DNA from: Rhizophagus irregularis
Taxonomy: Eukaryota; Glomeromycota; Glomeromycetes; Glomerales; Glomeraceae
Length of the DNA stretch: 64,000 nucleotides
Direction: 5' to 3'
NCBI RefSeq assembly: GCF_026210795.1
Contig: NC_089453.1
Coordinates: 3,040,501-3,104,500, forward strand
Shown here: positions 53,584-62,929 of the stretch, piece after piece
How positions within the stretch are numbered: the stretch's first letter is position 1
Layout: every line of letters starts with the position of its first letter
Made by a program: the position numbers and the translations under genes
The notes under the pieces: generated by a model
What the model was told of the DNA's origin: nothing
The model's input: only the letters and a program-made list of their open reading frames with translations
Databases searched by the model: none

Positions 53584-56207
53584 GAATAGATGATGGTGTA
53601 ATAGAATGGGTTGTAACAGATTTAAAAGAAACAATGGAAAGAACACAAAAATTCAAGTTAGTAGAGATAAAGCAAGAAGAAGATAATGAAATGTATGATT
53701 CTGAAGAAGAAATAGAAATAATAGTAGAAGATAAAACGTGGAAGTTAAGTGAAATAAGGACAGGATTAAGACAACTGATGGTAAATCCAAAAGAAGAATT
53801 CATCAGAGAAATAATGAAATTTGGAATAAAAGAAAAGATAGAGACGGGAGTACTGTTGACATATGATTTTATAAGATATTATATTTTTCAGGAGGGGAAA
53901 TTTGATAAGTCTGAAGACATAAAGGAATGGACAGATTTGAGTACAAAAATATGTGGTAGATGCAATAAACAGAAATTAGATTATGTGATATCAGAAGAAG
54001 ACGGCAGATGTGAAGAATGTAATCGGGAAATACGGGAAGATGAACAAGATGAATTAATAGAACTAAAAAACAACTTAGAAAAATTAGGATACGAAATGGA
54101 TGTATCGGAAATTCAAAGAATAAAGAATTTTGGAGTTAATAATCGAATAATGGTAACAGAAGAGTTCATAGAAGGGTATATGGGAATAATAGAATTAGAA
54201 GATAGAGAGTTAAGAAAAGAGATTCATAAGTGGTTAAATGAGAATACAACTTGGTGCGAAAGATGCGAAATAAGATGGATGAATGATATGTTTAGATTAG
54301 GAGGAACTGTATGCAAAGATTGTGAGGAGGAAGATGTCGATGAAATTGATGATCGGATAAAAAGATTACAGAAGATTTTTGAGGATATTGGAATAATGAT
54401 AATTGAAGAGGAATTGTTAAGATTAACTAGTATGGGATATACAGATGGAGAAATTTTAGATAAAGAATTTATCGAAACCTTTCAAGAAAATAAAAATGAG
54501 TCAGAAAAAGAACTAAAGAAAAAGTTAGATAAGTTGTTGAAAGAACAAGCAGGAGTAATAGATAGTGAAGAAAGTGGTGAAAAGAGTGATAATGAACAAT
54601 CAGAAGAAGACAATACGGATAATTCAGAAAAGATTGGAGAAATATTAAGTCCAGAAGAATATGAAATATGGGATGGAAGTGATGAAGATTTTGAAGAAGA
54701 AGAATCTGAAAATGAAATCGAAAATGTTATAAATACAGGAGGTTTTGGTCTGAATCAAAATTCAGATTCGAATAGTTCATTAAATTTTAAAAATTCTGAC
54801 ACAGAAAGTGAAATATCTGATTACAATTTACAAGAATTATTTCAAGAGAATATAGTAAATATGGCAAATGAAGCACAAATAAGAAGAATAATGGAGAATG
54901 CTATGGGATTGGCACCAAATGCATTAGATAATGCGTTAGGAGCAGGACAGACTTTGGCGGATAGGATTCAGACTGCAGGAATGGGGGGAATAGTAGGTAT
55001 GCCAACTTTTAGTGGAAAAGAGGATGAAGATATTAATGATTGGATTAGACAATTTGAGATAGCATTTACAGTAAGTGGACGACCAGAAGGAAATGTTGGA
55101 GGAGGTGTATGTAGACAAAATAAGGCAAACATAGCTATAACTTGTTTAAGAGGAATTGCATTACAATGGTATAATGAGGAAAAAGAAAGGGTAGCAGCTA
55201 ATTTAGTGAATTGGTGTGATCATAATGAGGACAGGAATTTAAAAAGAAGATTAATCGACAGATTTACTAGGAATGATGTTCAAAGAAGAAAGATGTTAGA
55301 ATTAACAAGAATTAAACAGGGAACAAATGAAAGTGTTGAAGAATATACTAGAAGATTTAGGTCAATATTAAGAGTTGCAACTAGAGGTCATGCGTTAGAT
55401 GATTTATATCAAGTGAATTATTTTATTCAAGGGTTAGATGCCATGCTAGGTTATCATGTTAGGAGAAGTAATCCGACGAATCTGAATGATGCAGTTAACG
55501 AAGCAAAAAGAGAAGAGGAAGCGAAAGATGAGTTGTTAATGAAAACAACGGGGTTAGATATGAAACGAGTAGGACAAGAGAAAAACATGGAAGAAATTTT
55601 GAAAGAAGAGACAAATAAATATAAAGGAATGAATCCAATTACGAAAGAATTACAAAATAAAGAAGTTAAAAGTGATGAATGGGATGAGTTAATTAATGGA
55701 ATGAAAAGGTTGGAAGCACATGTAATGCAAAGAAATGAGGCATATGTAATGCAAAGGAATGGGAATGATAGGAGACCGATCGGAAATAATAATGTCCAAA
55801 GAAATAATATGAACTGGGATAGAATGACTTGTTATACATGTGGAAGAAAAGGACATACTTCTAGAGTTTGTAGGGAAGGTCAAAGAAGATCATATGGAGG
55901 AAATAATAAAGGGTCATATAGCCAAAATAATCAAGTTAATTACCTTGATGAAGAATATTATGGTGAAGGATATAATGTGTATAATATGGAATATAATGAT
56001 GGATATGATGGATATAATGAGGGTGATGGATATGATAACTATAATAATGGATTCGATGGATACGAAGTGAATAACTATGAAGATAAGGAAAGATATGATA
56101 TGTTCCCAGTACTACCTAGAAAGAGTGAAAGAAATAAGGACAAGGTTATGAATGATGAAAGAGATAAAAGAAGAAGAGAACGAAACAATTATCCATTTAA
56201 GGATTGA
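53580..56207 (+). CDS. gag: Ty3 element Gag with zinc knuckle, about 875 codons
   Basis: The open frame begins at TTG 53580; the first ATG is about 53635. Residues 1-330 are acidic, with two CxxC…CxxC pairs (CGRCNKQ…CEECN, CERCEIR…CKDCEEE). The Gag capsid core follows: MPTFSGKEDEDINDWIRQFE, GIALQWYNEE, a FTRNDVQRRKMLELTRIKQG stretch, and SVEEYTRRF. Near the C-terminus a CCHC knuckle CYTCGRKGHTSRVC (about residue 757) binds RNA. A Tyr/Gly/Asn/Asp-rich tail follows. The frame is intact. Confidence 0.85.
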   Translation: MRIDDGVIEWVVTDLKETMERTQKFKLVEIKQEEDNEMYDSEEEIEIIVEDKTWKLSEIRTGLRQLMVNPKEEFIREIMKFGIKEKIETGVLLTYDFIRYYIFQEGKFDKSEDIKEWTDLSTKICGRCNKQKLDYVISEEDGRCEECNREIREDEQDELIELKNNLEKLGYEMDVSEIQRIKNFGVNNRIMVTEEFIEGYMGIIELEDRELRKEIHKWLNENTTWCERCEIRWMNDMFRLGGTVCKDCEEEDVDEIDDRIKRLQKIFEDIGIMIIEEELLRLTSMGYTDGEILDKEFIETFQENKNESEKELKKKLDKLLKEQAGVIDSEESGEKSDNEQSEEDNTDNSEKIGEILSPEEYEIWDGSDEDFEEEESENEIENVINTGGFGLNQNSDSNSSLNFKNSDTESEISDYNLQELFQENIVNMANEAQIRRIMENAMGLAPNALDNALGAGQTLADRIQTAGMGGIVGMPTFSGKEDEDINDWIRQFEIAFTVSGRPEGNVGGGVCRQNKANIAITCLRGIALQWYNEEKERVAANLVNWCDHNEDRNLKRRLIDRFTRNDVQRRKMLELTRIKQGTNESVEEYTRRFRSILRVATRGHALDDLYQVNYFIQGLDAMLGYHVRRSNPTNLNDAVNEAKREEEAKDELLMKTTGLDMKRVGQEKNMEEILKEETNKYKGMNPITKELQNKEVKSDEWDELINGMKRLEAHVMQRNEAYVMQRNGNDRRPIGNNNVQRNNMNWDRMTCYTCGRKGHTSRVCREGQRRSYGGNNKGSYSQNNQVNYLDEEYYGEGYNVYNMEYNDGYDGYNEGDGYDNYNNGFDGYEVNNYEDKERYDMFPVLPRKSERNKDKVMNDERDKRRRERNNYPFKD

Positions 56208-56430
56208 AGAAGAAGAAGACTTCATACTAGTAGATGTACACATTATAATAAGACTAAAAGAGAAAAAGGTGAAATTAATTATGGAAGATGGAAATAATAT
56301 GATAATAGAAGAAAGACCAATAGAAAAAGGATTAGGATGGGTACGATCTAAATTGATTATAGGGAATGAAAAATATATAAGAAGGATAGAAATACCAGGG
56401 ATCAAAAATAAATCAAGAGATAAAAATTAA
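56152..56430 (+). pseudogene. Possible retropepsin remnant of the Ty3 element
   Basis: A 92-codon frame overlaps the gag end. Hydrophobic strands then LIMEDGNNMIIEE and GLGWVRSKLI recall the start of a retropepsin around its D[TS]G loop, but the catalytic motif would be EDG. The frame stops before the rest of the protease. The identification is weak. Confidence 0.3.
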
Positions 56431-56539
56431 AAATATATGGAAACAGTTATCACGACGCTTTATTTTTACAACACCTTAATTCTTTTTTACAACACCTTAA
56501 TTTTTACAACACTTTAGCTTTTAGAATTACAACATAGAC
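56431..56539 (+). other. Junction where RT/RNase H should be
   Basis: Only 109 bp separate the protease-like frame from the integrase frame. The spacer has three copies of TTTTACAACACCTTAA-like sequence and looks like a deletion scar or filler. Confidence 0.55.
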
Positions 56540-57727
56540 ATGGAAGAGGAAGAATATAATAGGATAGCGAGGAATATCAATGACGAACGGGAATATGAAA
56601 TTATAGGAGGATTAATTTACAAAATAAAAGATGAGAAAAGACTAAGAGTGATAAGAAAATACGAATTTGAAGGATTAATGTACATAGCTCATGATCATGA
56701 ATTATCAGGACACTTTGGAATAGATGCAACGTATAATAGGATCAAGGATGGGTATTATTGGAAAGGGATGAGAAAAGATGTGGAAGCTTATGTCAAATCA
56801 TGTAATAATTGTCAGAGAAGAGGAAAACCAATAGGAAAACATGAACTGAATGTAATCAAAGTTATAGAACCATTTTATCAAATTGGGATTGATGTAGTGG
56901 GACCATTACCAGTAACAAAGAGAAATAATAGATATATAGTTACAGCGATGGATTATTTTACAAAATGGCCTGAAGCAAAGGCATTGGAAACAGCAGATGC
57001 TAAGGAAATTGCAAGATTTATTTATGACAATATAATATGTAGGCATGGATGTCCAAAGAAGATATTGAGTGATAGAAGGAGTCATTTCAATAATAAATTA
57101 GTGAAATCATTAATGGAGGAATTTCAGATAAAACATAACTTTTCGACGCCTTATCATCCAAAAACTAATGGGTTAATTGAAAGATTTAATAAGACATTAT
57201 GTGAATCATTAGCAAAGCTAAGTAATATCGAAGATTGGGATTTGAAAGTACCAGGAGTATTGTTCGCGTATCGAACTAAAAGGAATGATTCAACGAAAAT
57301 GGAACCAGGATATTTAATATATGGGAGACAAATGAAGACATTATTAGATTTAGAAGATAAGGAAATTACCATGGCAGAGAGAGTTAATGGGTTGATCGAA
57401 GGATTACCGAACATTAGGAATCAAGCTAAAGAAAATGTCAGGAAATCTCAGGAAAAACAAAAATCGTATCATGATAAAAAGAATAGAATAAAGCAGAAAT
57501 TACAAATCAGAGATAAAGTACTATATTATGACGCAGCAAAAGAGAAACAATGGTCTGGAAAGTTAGAAGAAAAATGGAAAGGACCTTATTATGTACATGA
57601 GATAATTTCTAAAGGATCATACAGAATTAAAACTATGGAAGGGAAGATATTGAAAACACCAGTAAATGGTGAATTACTGAAAGAATATATTGATAGGACA
57701 AATTTTGAAGTAATAGTTCGAATTTGA
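56540..57727 (+). CDS. int: Ty3 element integrase, 395 aa
   Basis: The zinc-binding HHCC domain is visible (HDHELSGHFG…CNNCQ, residues about 51-94). The catalytic core has D in YQIGIDVVGPLP, D in KKILSDRRSHF and E in GLIERFNKTL. The C-terminal region has the GPY/F-type segment WKGPYYVHEIISKGSY. There is no chromodomain after it. The gene starts at its own ATG, so it was separated from the missing polyprotein. It appears catalytically complete and would integrate cDNA made elsewhere. Confidence 0.88.
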   Translation: MEEEEYNRIARNINDEREYEIIGGLIYKIKDEKRLRVIRKYEFEGLMYIAHDHELSGHFGIDATYNRIKDGYYWKGMRKDVEAYVKSCNNCQRRGKPIGKHELNVIKVIEPFYQIGIDVVGPLPVTKRNNRYIVTAMDYFTKWPEAKALETADAKEIARFIYDNIICRHGCPKKILSDRRSHFNNKLVKSLMEEFQIKHNFSTPYHPKTNGLIERFNKTLCESLAKLSNIEDWDLKVPGVLFAYRTKRNDSTKMEPGYLIYGRQMKTLLDLEDKEITMAERVNGLIEGLPNIRNQAKENVRKSQEKQKSYHDKKNRIKQKLQIRDKVLYYDAAKEKQWSGKLEEKWKGPYYVHEIISKGSYRIKTMEGKILKTPVNGELLKEYIDRTNFEVIVRI

Positions 57728-57740
57728 TGGGACTCAAATT

Positions 57741-57757
57741 TTAGGTGGGGGGCAAAC
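57741..57757 (+). promoter_or_regulatory. Polypurine tract
   Basis: TTAGGTGGGGGGCAAAC lies directly before the right LTR, the expected place for plus-strand priming. Confidence 0.7.
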
Positions 57758-59133
57758 TGTAGCCATAGATACTGAAGTAATCGCATAATATGGAGGAATA
57801 ATATGGAATAAAAGATTAAACGATAGAAAGTCACATGATTGGATAAAATTAACCGGAAAGGATAAACTCTTAGGAGAAGGAATGATCTACATGATGTAAT
57901 GTTTATTAAATGATTAACGGAGAACCAATAGATCAAGTAGGGAGTTGATCGATGTGGCTTAGCAACCAGTTTATCAAGTTCAACAATAGGAACAATTAGG
58001 AGGAGTAATCATAAGCCACAAATGATAAATCATATAAAAAGGAAGGATAGTGAATTAAAGGAACAAAAAAATAGGAACATGTAAAATATTGATGAACTGC
58101 AGCCGCAGTAAAAGAATAGCGGACGAGACGCAGTAGAAAAGATAGCACAGCCACAAAAGATGAATCTTTACGATATAATATTTGAAAGATTACTTTATTT
58201 TAAAGAAAAGATAGCACAGCCACAAAAGATGGATCTTTACGATATAATATTTGAAAGATTATTTTATTTTAAAGAAAAGATAGCACAGCCACAAAAGATG
58301 GATCTTTACGATATAATATTTGAAAGATTATTTTATTTTAAAGAAAAGATAGCACAGCCACAAAAGATGGATCTTTATGATATAATATTTGAAAGATTAT
58401 TTTATTTTAAAGAAAAGATAGCACAGCCACAAAAGATGGATTATATCTTTACGACATAACATGCGAAAGATTATTTTAAAGAAAAGATAGCATGTTAAAA
58501 TAGTATAACATATTAGAAAAGATAACATATAAAATAGCATATAGGATAGCGCATAAAAGATAACATAAAATAGTAGAAAGAAATAAGAAGTAGGAAAAGA
58601 AAGAATAAGAAAGTTGGTTTAAATAGGAGCGGAATGGGAAGTGAATTCCACAGTCGTCAGATACGATGTAAAACTTTAAGTAAATTAGTTAATTGTGAAT
58701 TTTATGAAGAATAAATAAAATACCCTTTATATGAAAATTAATTGTTCCGATTGTTTTTGTTACTATTTTCTTATGATGAAAAAGTAATTTTGTTTAATTA
58801 ATTGTTAGTAAAGCATAATGTTATTTTAAAGGTAATAGGTTCGCCCTAAACTTTACTGTAATGTTCGTTTAATTAATTTTAATTGGACAAATTCATGGTG
58901 AATTTAATGTCATAACAAGAATTATGAAATGAATAAAATATAAACTTTTGTAAAGAGAACTATCGTATTTTGAAAGAAGATAATGGATGAAATATCGTGG
59001 CGAGAGCTATCGCAATTTGAAAGTTAAGTAGTAATAAAACTAAACCAAGCAAGAATATTAATGTTTCGTGGAGAACGAATATACATTAAAGCAGGGAAGT
59101 TTGTTTACCGCCGGGTGGCAGATGGGGGTGACA
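57758..59133 (+). repeat. Right LTR, 1376 bp
   Basis: Same ends as the left LTR and four 69-bp units (58160-58435). About seven single-base differences from the left LTR, all transitions. Followed by ACGC (59134-59137). Confidence 0.92.
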
Positions 59134-59137
59134 ACGC

Positions 59138-60217
59138 GCTGATATCGTTAGAACGAATTTTAAAGTTGAAGAGCAGTGGAGGCGTGCGGGCGGACGTCCT
59201 ACTCATCAACCCGTTAATGGGTTGGGAAATCATGGAGGTCCATTTAATGCTGCTGTCCAGAATCAACCAATAGTCTTACAGGGGATTCTCCTGGATCAAG
59301 CATTTATGCATATGCGTACAAATTTTCCAACCGTCGTGGAAGAAAGACTTCAGATACGATTTAGTAATCTTTACCAGGAACAAGGTGAACCTGTTCGATC
59401 TTACTATAAGCGAGTTGAGAGGGCTGGGGATATTGTAGGATATAATCGAATTATGGTTACTGACCAGTTCTATAGAGGACTTTTGCCGGAAAACGTTATT
59501 GAAGCTTCCAGAATCGGGGCAGCGCCTCTTAATATATTAATCGATAGATTGAGTGATCTTGAGCGACGAAAGGGTGAAATGTTCTATGGATTACAAAGGT
59601 GCCAGGGTATTGAAAAGGCTAAAAAAGAGGAATTGGCTGGCTATACTCATCCCGTGACTCCACACGAAGGTGCTGTAATACAAAGGTCGACAGACGTTAT
59701 TACTCAAGAACGATTACAAGAATTGCTTAAGGCGCAGGCCGAGGAACTTACCAAGAATTTCCAGGCACAATTTAAACAATTACAAGTATCTAAGCCAGTT
59801 CGTAAACTACCGGTCTATAGACAACAGATTAAACCTGTTCGGCCAAAGCCACGGCCACGCGTTGTTCAGGATCATCAGGATCCTGATTGGGATGATGGTT
59901 ATGTAGATCATGATTTTGGTGATGACCCTGGTGACCCTGATGCTCCTGAGTGGACTAGTGAGGATGAACAACATGTTATTGATCTTATTATGGGATTTGA
60001 GACGTCTAAAATATTTCCAAAGAGACTTCAGAAGGCTAAAGATAGACGCGATGATCTGGAATTAGCCCGAGCAATGAGAAACCTCGATCTTAATGATGAT
60101 GCTATGGATATTGATACTAATACCGCGAGTTTTGATGACTTGAAAATTGTTCCTGATGAGGAAGGTGGTTTTCGGATTTGTGCGGTTCGAAGTACAAAAA
60201 AAAGTAAACTCGGATAA
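59138..60217 (+). pseudogene. gag: Gag-like capsid gene of the Polinton-like element, 3' part
   Basis: Reading continues in register with 49136-49561. It has LQIRFSNLYQEQGEPVRSYY and YRGLLPENVIEASRIGA, then NILIDRLSDLERRK, which is the Gag C-lobe pattern with its QxxxExVxxYxxRF-type homology. The protein then has a Gln-rich helix, a basic Pro segment (KPVRPKPRPRVV) in place of a zinc knuckle, and an acidic end. The total would be about 500 residues. The frame ends at 60217 just after an A8 run (60196-60203), where the protease frame overlaps by 71 nt. Confidence 0.78.
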
Positions 60218-60925
60218 GGGTGTAAGTATCTCGAAACTTCTTAAATCTGTTCCAAAAAAATCAGTTAAAATGACTCCTATTAAGATTCCTGTGAAGGTTA
60301 CTAGTAGTAAGCCCACACTTATAAAAGCCGTCACCAAAAATGATTCATTAAGTTTATTAAGGTCTGCAGATTTTAGAAAATTACTCCGCGAGATTCTTCG
60401 GGAAGAATTAAAGTCTGCTCGTAAAAGTACGGAGATTCCGGAAGACCTAGTTGAGGAAAAACAAGAAGAGGATATCAGGGAAGATGACCTGATGGATATT
60501 GACATAGCTCGTTTGGAGAATACTAAAGATCTTTTAGCGCTGGATGGAAAGGTCAATGTGATAGCAATTCAGTGTTTAGCAGACACTTGTGCTAACGCGT
60601 CTTTTATTCAGAGGGAAGCCGCTGAAGAATTAGGGTTGGATATCGACAAGAGTATTACACATAACATATCCGGCGCTCCGGGTTCTGGTAGGACATTCGG
60701 CATGGTAAAAGGTGTGTCAATCAAACTAACCCTGATTGTGTAATCACTAAGAATCTCGCGGTTTTAAGCGATTACAAGCATAGGGAGATTGGATTGAGCC
60801 GGACGTGTCTGAAACGTTACAATTATGATGTCCATGAATCACGTGAACATATCGCCCTTACTTGTAATGAGAAGAATGTTTTTATCCCAATAGTTTCTGA
60901 TGTGAATCGAGGAGACAAAAAATAG
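60147..60925 (+). pseudogene. Retropepsin-like protease of the Polinton-like element, frameshifted
   Basis: After a basic/acidic linker the frame gives IQCLADTCANASFIQREAAE, followed by ELGLDID and GAPGSGRTFGMVKGVSIKL. This is the (I/L)(A/V)DTGAxxSFI pattern of retropepsins, with DTG changed to DTC. The 60147 frame closes at 60743, but homologous-looking sequence (CVITKNLAVLSDYKHREIGL, LKRYNYDVH) continues in the -1 frame to a stop at 60925. Relative to gag the middle part is one base out, so an extra A in the A8 run plus a later base loss explains the whole. Alternatively gag-pro frameshifting is programmed at the A8. No reverse transcriptase follows. Confidence 0.7.
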
Positions 60926-60947
60926 GGAATATTTATTTTTTATTCCC
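60925..60947. terminator. Hairpin between convergent protease and integrase genes
   Basis: GGGAATA (60925-60931) and TATTCCC (60941-60947) form a 7-bp stem around a T-rich loop and overlap both stop-codon regions. It could act as a bidirectional 3'-end signal; evidence is structural only. Confidence 0.4.
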
Positions 60948-62030
60948 AAAACTTGCGGATTAAGGCAGGGACATCCTCCTCCAACCGGTCAGCGGGTTCC
61001 CAAGTGGCTTCGGTATCTGGGTATCGTTCCCACTTGACTAGATACTGGTCTTGACCCTTCCTGATGCGATGCCGGAGTATCCGCTCAGGTACAAATCTTT
61101 CGGGTTGCCCTCTTATCACGGAGTCAGGTGGGGGATGTTCATTTTCTGGAACAATCTGCAACTCTTTTCGGGTGTACGCACATCTGGATACACCTAGACG
61201 CCCGTGTGGTCCATCAAGAAGATACGTAGGAGGCTGTTCGGGTGAGAGGATCATTTTTTTGATGACACGGATATTGGGATTCCATCTTATGTCACCTGTA
61301 CGAAATTTTCCATGGAGTTTATTCCCGAGTACTGAAATAGGTTCATCTAACTTGACTCGGACATGTGTTCCTTCAGAGAGAAGTTCCGTCTTTTTTGACA
61401 CTTTGGGTGACCCTGTCGGAATGTCTGGGGGATTTCTCTGCCAGATTTCATCTATTTTATTAACTACATCACGGAAATCTTCTGACCATTCCACGGATGT
61501 CACCCCGGTCTTCAACTCCTGTGCCACCATTCGTTTTAGGAGAGGTTCCTGGATTGCTTGGATGGCTCGTTCAGCATATGATTGCTGTTTGTGTCTTCCT
61601 GGTTCGCCGAACCTCATCATTACCCCTAGGCTGTTCAGGAAAAAATCACGTACCTGGTCGTTAGTGAATTCTGATCCGGAGTCTGTCTCCAGTCTGTGTG
61701 TTGGTGGCTTAATACGATTTCTTCTGTAGATTTTGACAAACCCGTTTAGAATCCTATTTGCAGTCTTATCCTTTAGGGGTTCTGCATTGACTTGTTTACC
61801 CGCGACTTCCACCACTACGAGGAAATAGTGGAATCCTTTGGGGTCGACTGGCATCTCTGCAAGATCTCCTGATGTGTTGCATTTGGTTTCCATACAACTA
61901 CTCGTGGACGCTCTGATGACTTCTCCTTTAGGGGCTTTTTATATAGGTTGTAGTGCTCCTCACCTTTTAGAATTCGTGCCGGTACTCTGGAGAGATTGTA
62001 GTATTTGTAGTAATTCTCTAAATGCGACAT
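60940..62030 (-). pseudogene. int: Polinton-type integrase with chromodomain, frameshifted
   Basis: The start is placed at the ATG at 62030 (MSHLENYYKYYNLSRVPARI). The N-terminal part (to WKPNATHQ) and the rest (from DLAEMPVDPKGFHYFLVVVE) are in different frames. One missing base around 61861-61873 explains the break, which falls at the first catalytic Asp region. Downstream, the second Asp is in HRLETDSGSEF and the Glu in GRHKQQSYAERAIQ, and TGVTSVEWSEDF is also seen. The C-terminus is a chromodomain (ILRHRIRKGQDQYLVKWERY, TEATWEPADRL), as in many Polinton and chromovirus integrases, likely guiding insertion to marked chromatin. About 363 residues in total. Confidence 0.83.
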
Positions 62031-62074
62031 ATTACGACAAATTAAAGGAAAGATTTCGGACTTCAAATCTTAAG

Positions 62075-62395
62075 ATGACACGATTTTACTGCCTAAAGTG
62101 TAAGAAGGAAACCGAGACTGCTAGTGAAATACAAGATATGACCACAAATGGCCGCTATCGTTTACATGGTGACTGTGTAGTTTGTGGGATGCATAAGAAT
62201 ACTTTTACTGGGATAGACTGGGTTATCAAAAAGAAAACCAAGGAGAAGAAAAAAGAAACCGCAGCTAAAAGACATCAGACGGCGTACAATCGGCAATGCA
62301 AAAAACTCGGGCAAAAAATTTTAGAGGCTGATGACGCGTGTAAACAGTGTATTGATAAATGCCTTAAGGAGGCAAAAAAGAGGAAGACGGATTAG
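62075..62395 (+). CDS. DUF5679-like small zinc protein, 106 aa
   Basis: The start is chosen at ATG 62075 because it directly precedes the conserved part MTRFYCLKCKKETETASEI; upstream codons overlap the divergent integrase. Then NGRYRLHGDCVVCGMHKNTF follows. The YCxKCK…NGRxxxxGxCxxCG pattern is the DUF5679 zinc-ribbon signature known from phages, large DNA viruses and Polinton-like viruses, function unknown. The C-terminal 60 residues are very Lys-rich with a second CKQCIDKC cluster. It is divergent from the integrase by 44 bp. Confidence 0.72.
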   Translation: MTRFYCLKCKKETETASEIQDMTTNGRYRLHGDCVVCGMHKNTFTGIDWVIKKKTKEKKKETAAKRHQTAYNRQCKKLGQKILEADDACKQCIDKCLKEAKKRKTD

Positions 62396-62404
62396 TATCG
62401 CCTT

Positions 62405-62929
62405 CTAAAAGTATTCCTCATCATCTGAGTCATCGAGAGATACCTCTCCATCATCTGATTCATCGTCTGAGTCATCAAGAGTGCGGCCTTCTTTAAGCAA
62501 TTGGATGTTATACGTTATTTGAGTCCATTTCTCCCAGTCGGACTCTTGCATTATAAAGTCACATCTGAGGAGAGCTCTTTCTACTGCCACCATTCCTGCG
62601 AACCTAGTGTATTTTTTCTGATCGGCTTCATTGAAATTGTCAATGGCCTCCCTGTAGTAGTCTACTGCCTGTTTGTATACCTTCTCAGCTTCTTTATGCC
62701 GCTTCCAGAGTACTTGTTCAGCTTCGGCTCTCCAGATTGGGCTGACTTCTAGAAGATGCGGTCCAAAATTGCTACTTGGAATACGTTCCAGGATATGGCC
62801 TACAAGTTCGGGGATTACTGATACTGCGTGCAGGTTTTGGTGGCTTTTTAGGATCTCCCTATTGATACCCATAACATCGGGGACTGTGCGGCCAAAGATT
62901 CCTGCCAACTTTTCTACGGTATATGTCAT
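62405..62929 (-). CDS. F-box-like protein at right end, 174 aa
   Basis: The start is the ATG at 62929 (MTYTVEKLAGIFG), which is inside the right TIR and is the exact mirror of the helicase start at the other end. Residues about 35-75 (VIPELVGHILERIPSSNFGP, LEVSPIWRAEAEQVLWKR) form an F-box-like helix set. A helical region follows (YKQAVDYYREAIDNFNEADQ), then an acidic tail of DDSDDE repeats. It would bind Skp1 if a true F-box. It converges with the DUF5679-like gene, 9 bp apart. Confidence 0.6.
   Translation of the reverse strand: MTYTVEKLAGIFGRTVPDVMGINREILKSHQNLHAVSVIPELVGHILERIPSSNFGPHLLEVSPIWRAEAEQVLWKRHKEAEKVYKQAVDYYREAIDNFNEADQKKYTRFAGMVAVERALLRCDFIMQESDWEKWTQITYNIQLLKEGRTLDDSDDESDDGEVSLDDSDDEEYF

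Larger units (their letters stand above)
49562..59133 (+). mobile_element. Ty3-type LTR retrotransposon lacking reverse transcriptase
   Basis: Two LTRs (1307 and 1376 bp), a primer-binding-site candidate, gag with zinc knuckle, integrase and a polypurine tract are present. Between gag and integrase there is only about 330 bp, so reverse transcriptase and RNase H are absent and the protease is doubtful. The LTRs differ by about seven transitions and one 69-bp unit, so insertion was recent. The element must therefore have been copied by enzymes supplied in trans, unless the loss followed insertion. It is inserted in the same orientation as the gag-like gene it disrupts. Confidence 0.9.

Noticed and set aside
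49136-60743. The gag and protease as parts of the nested Ty3 element
   Set aside because: They lie outside both LTRs, are split by the ACGC duplication, have a different base composition, and the Ty3 element has its own Gag with a zinc knuckle.
60940-61893. Treating the 317-codon frame as a complete integrase
   Set aside because: It starts inside the catalytic domain; the N-terminal part is in another frame upstream, so this is a frameshifted gene.
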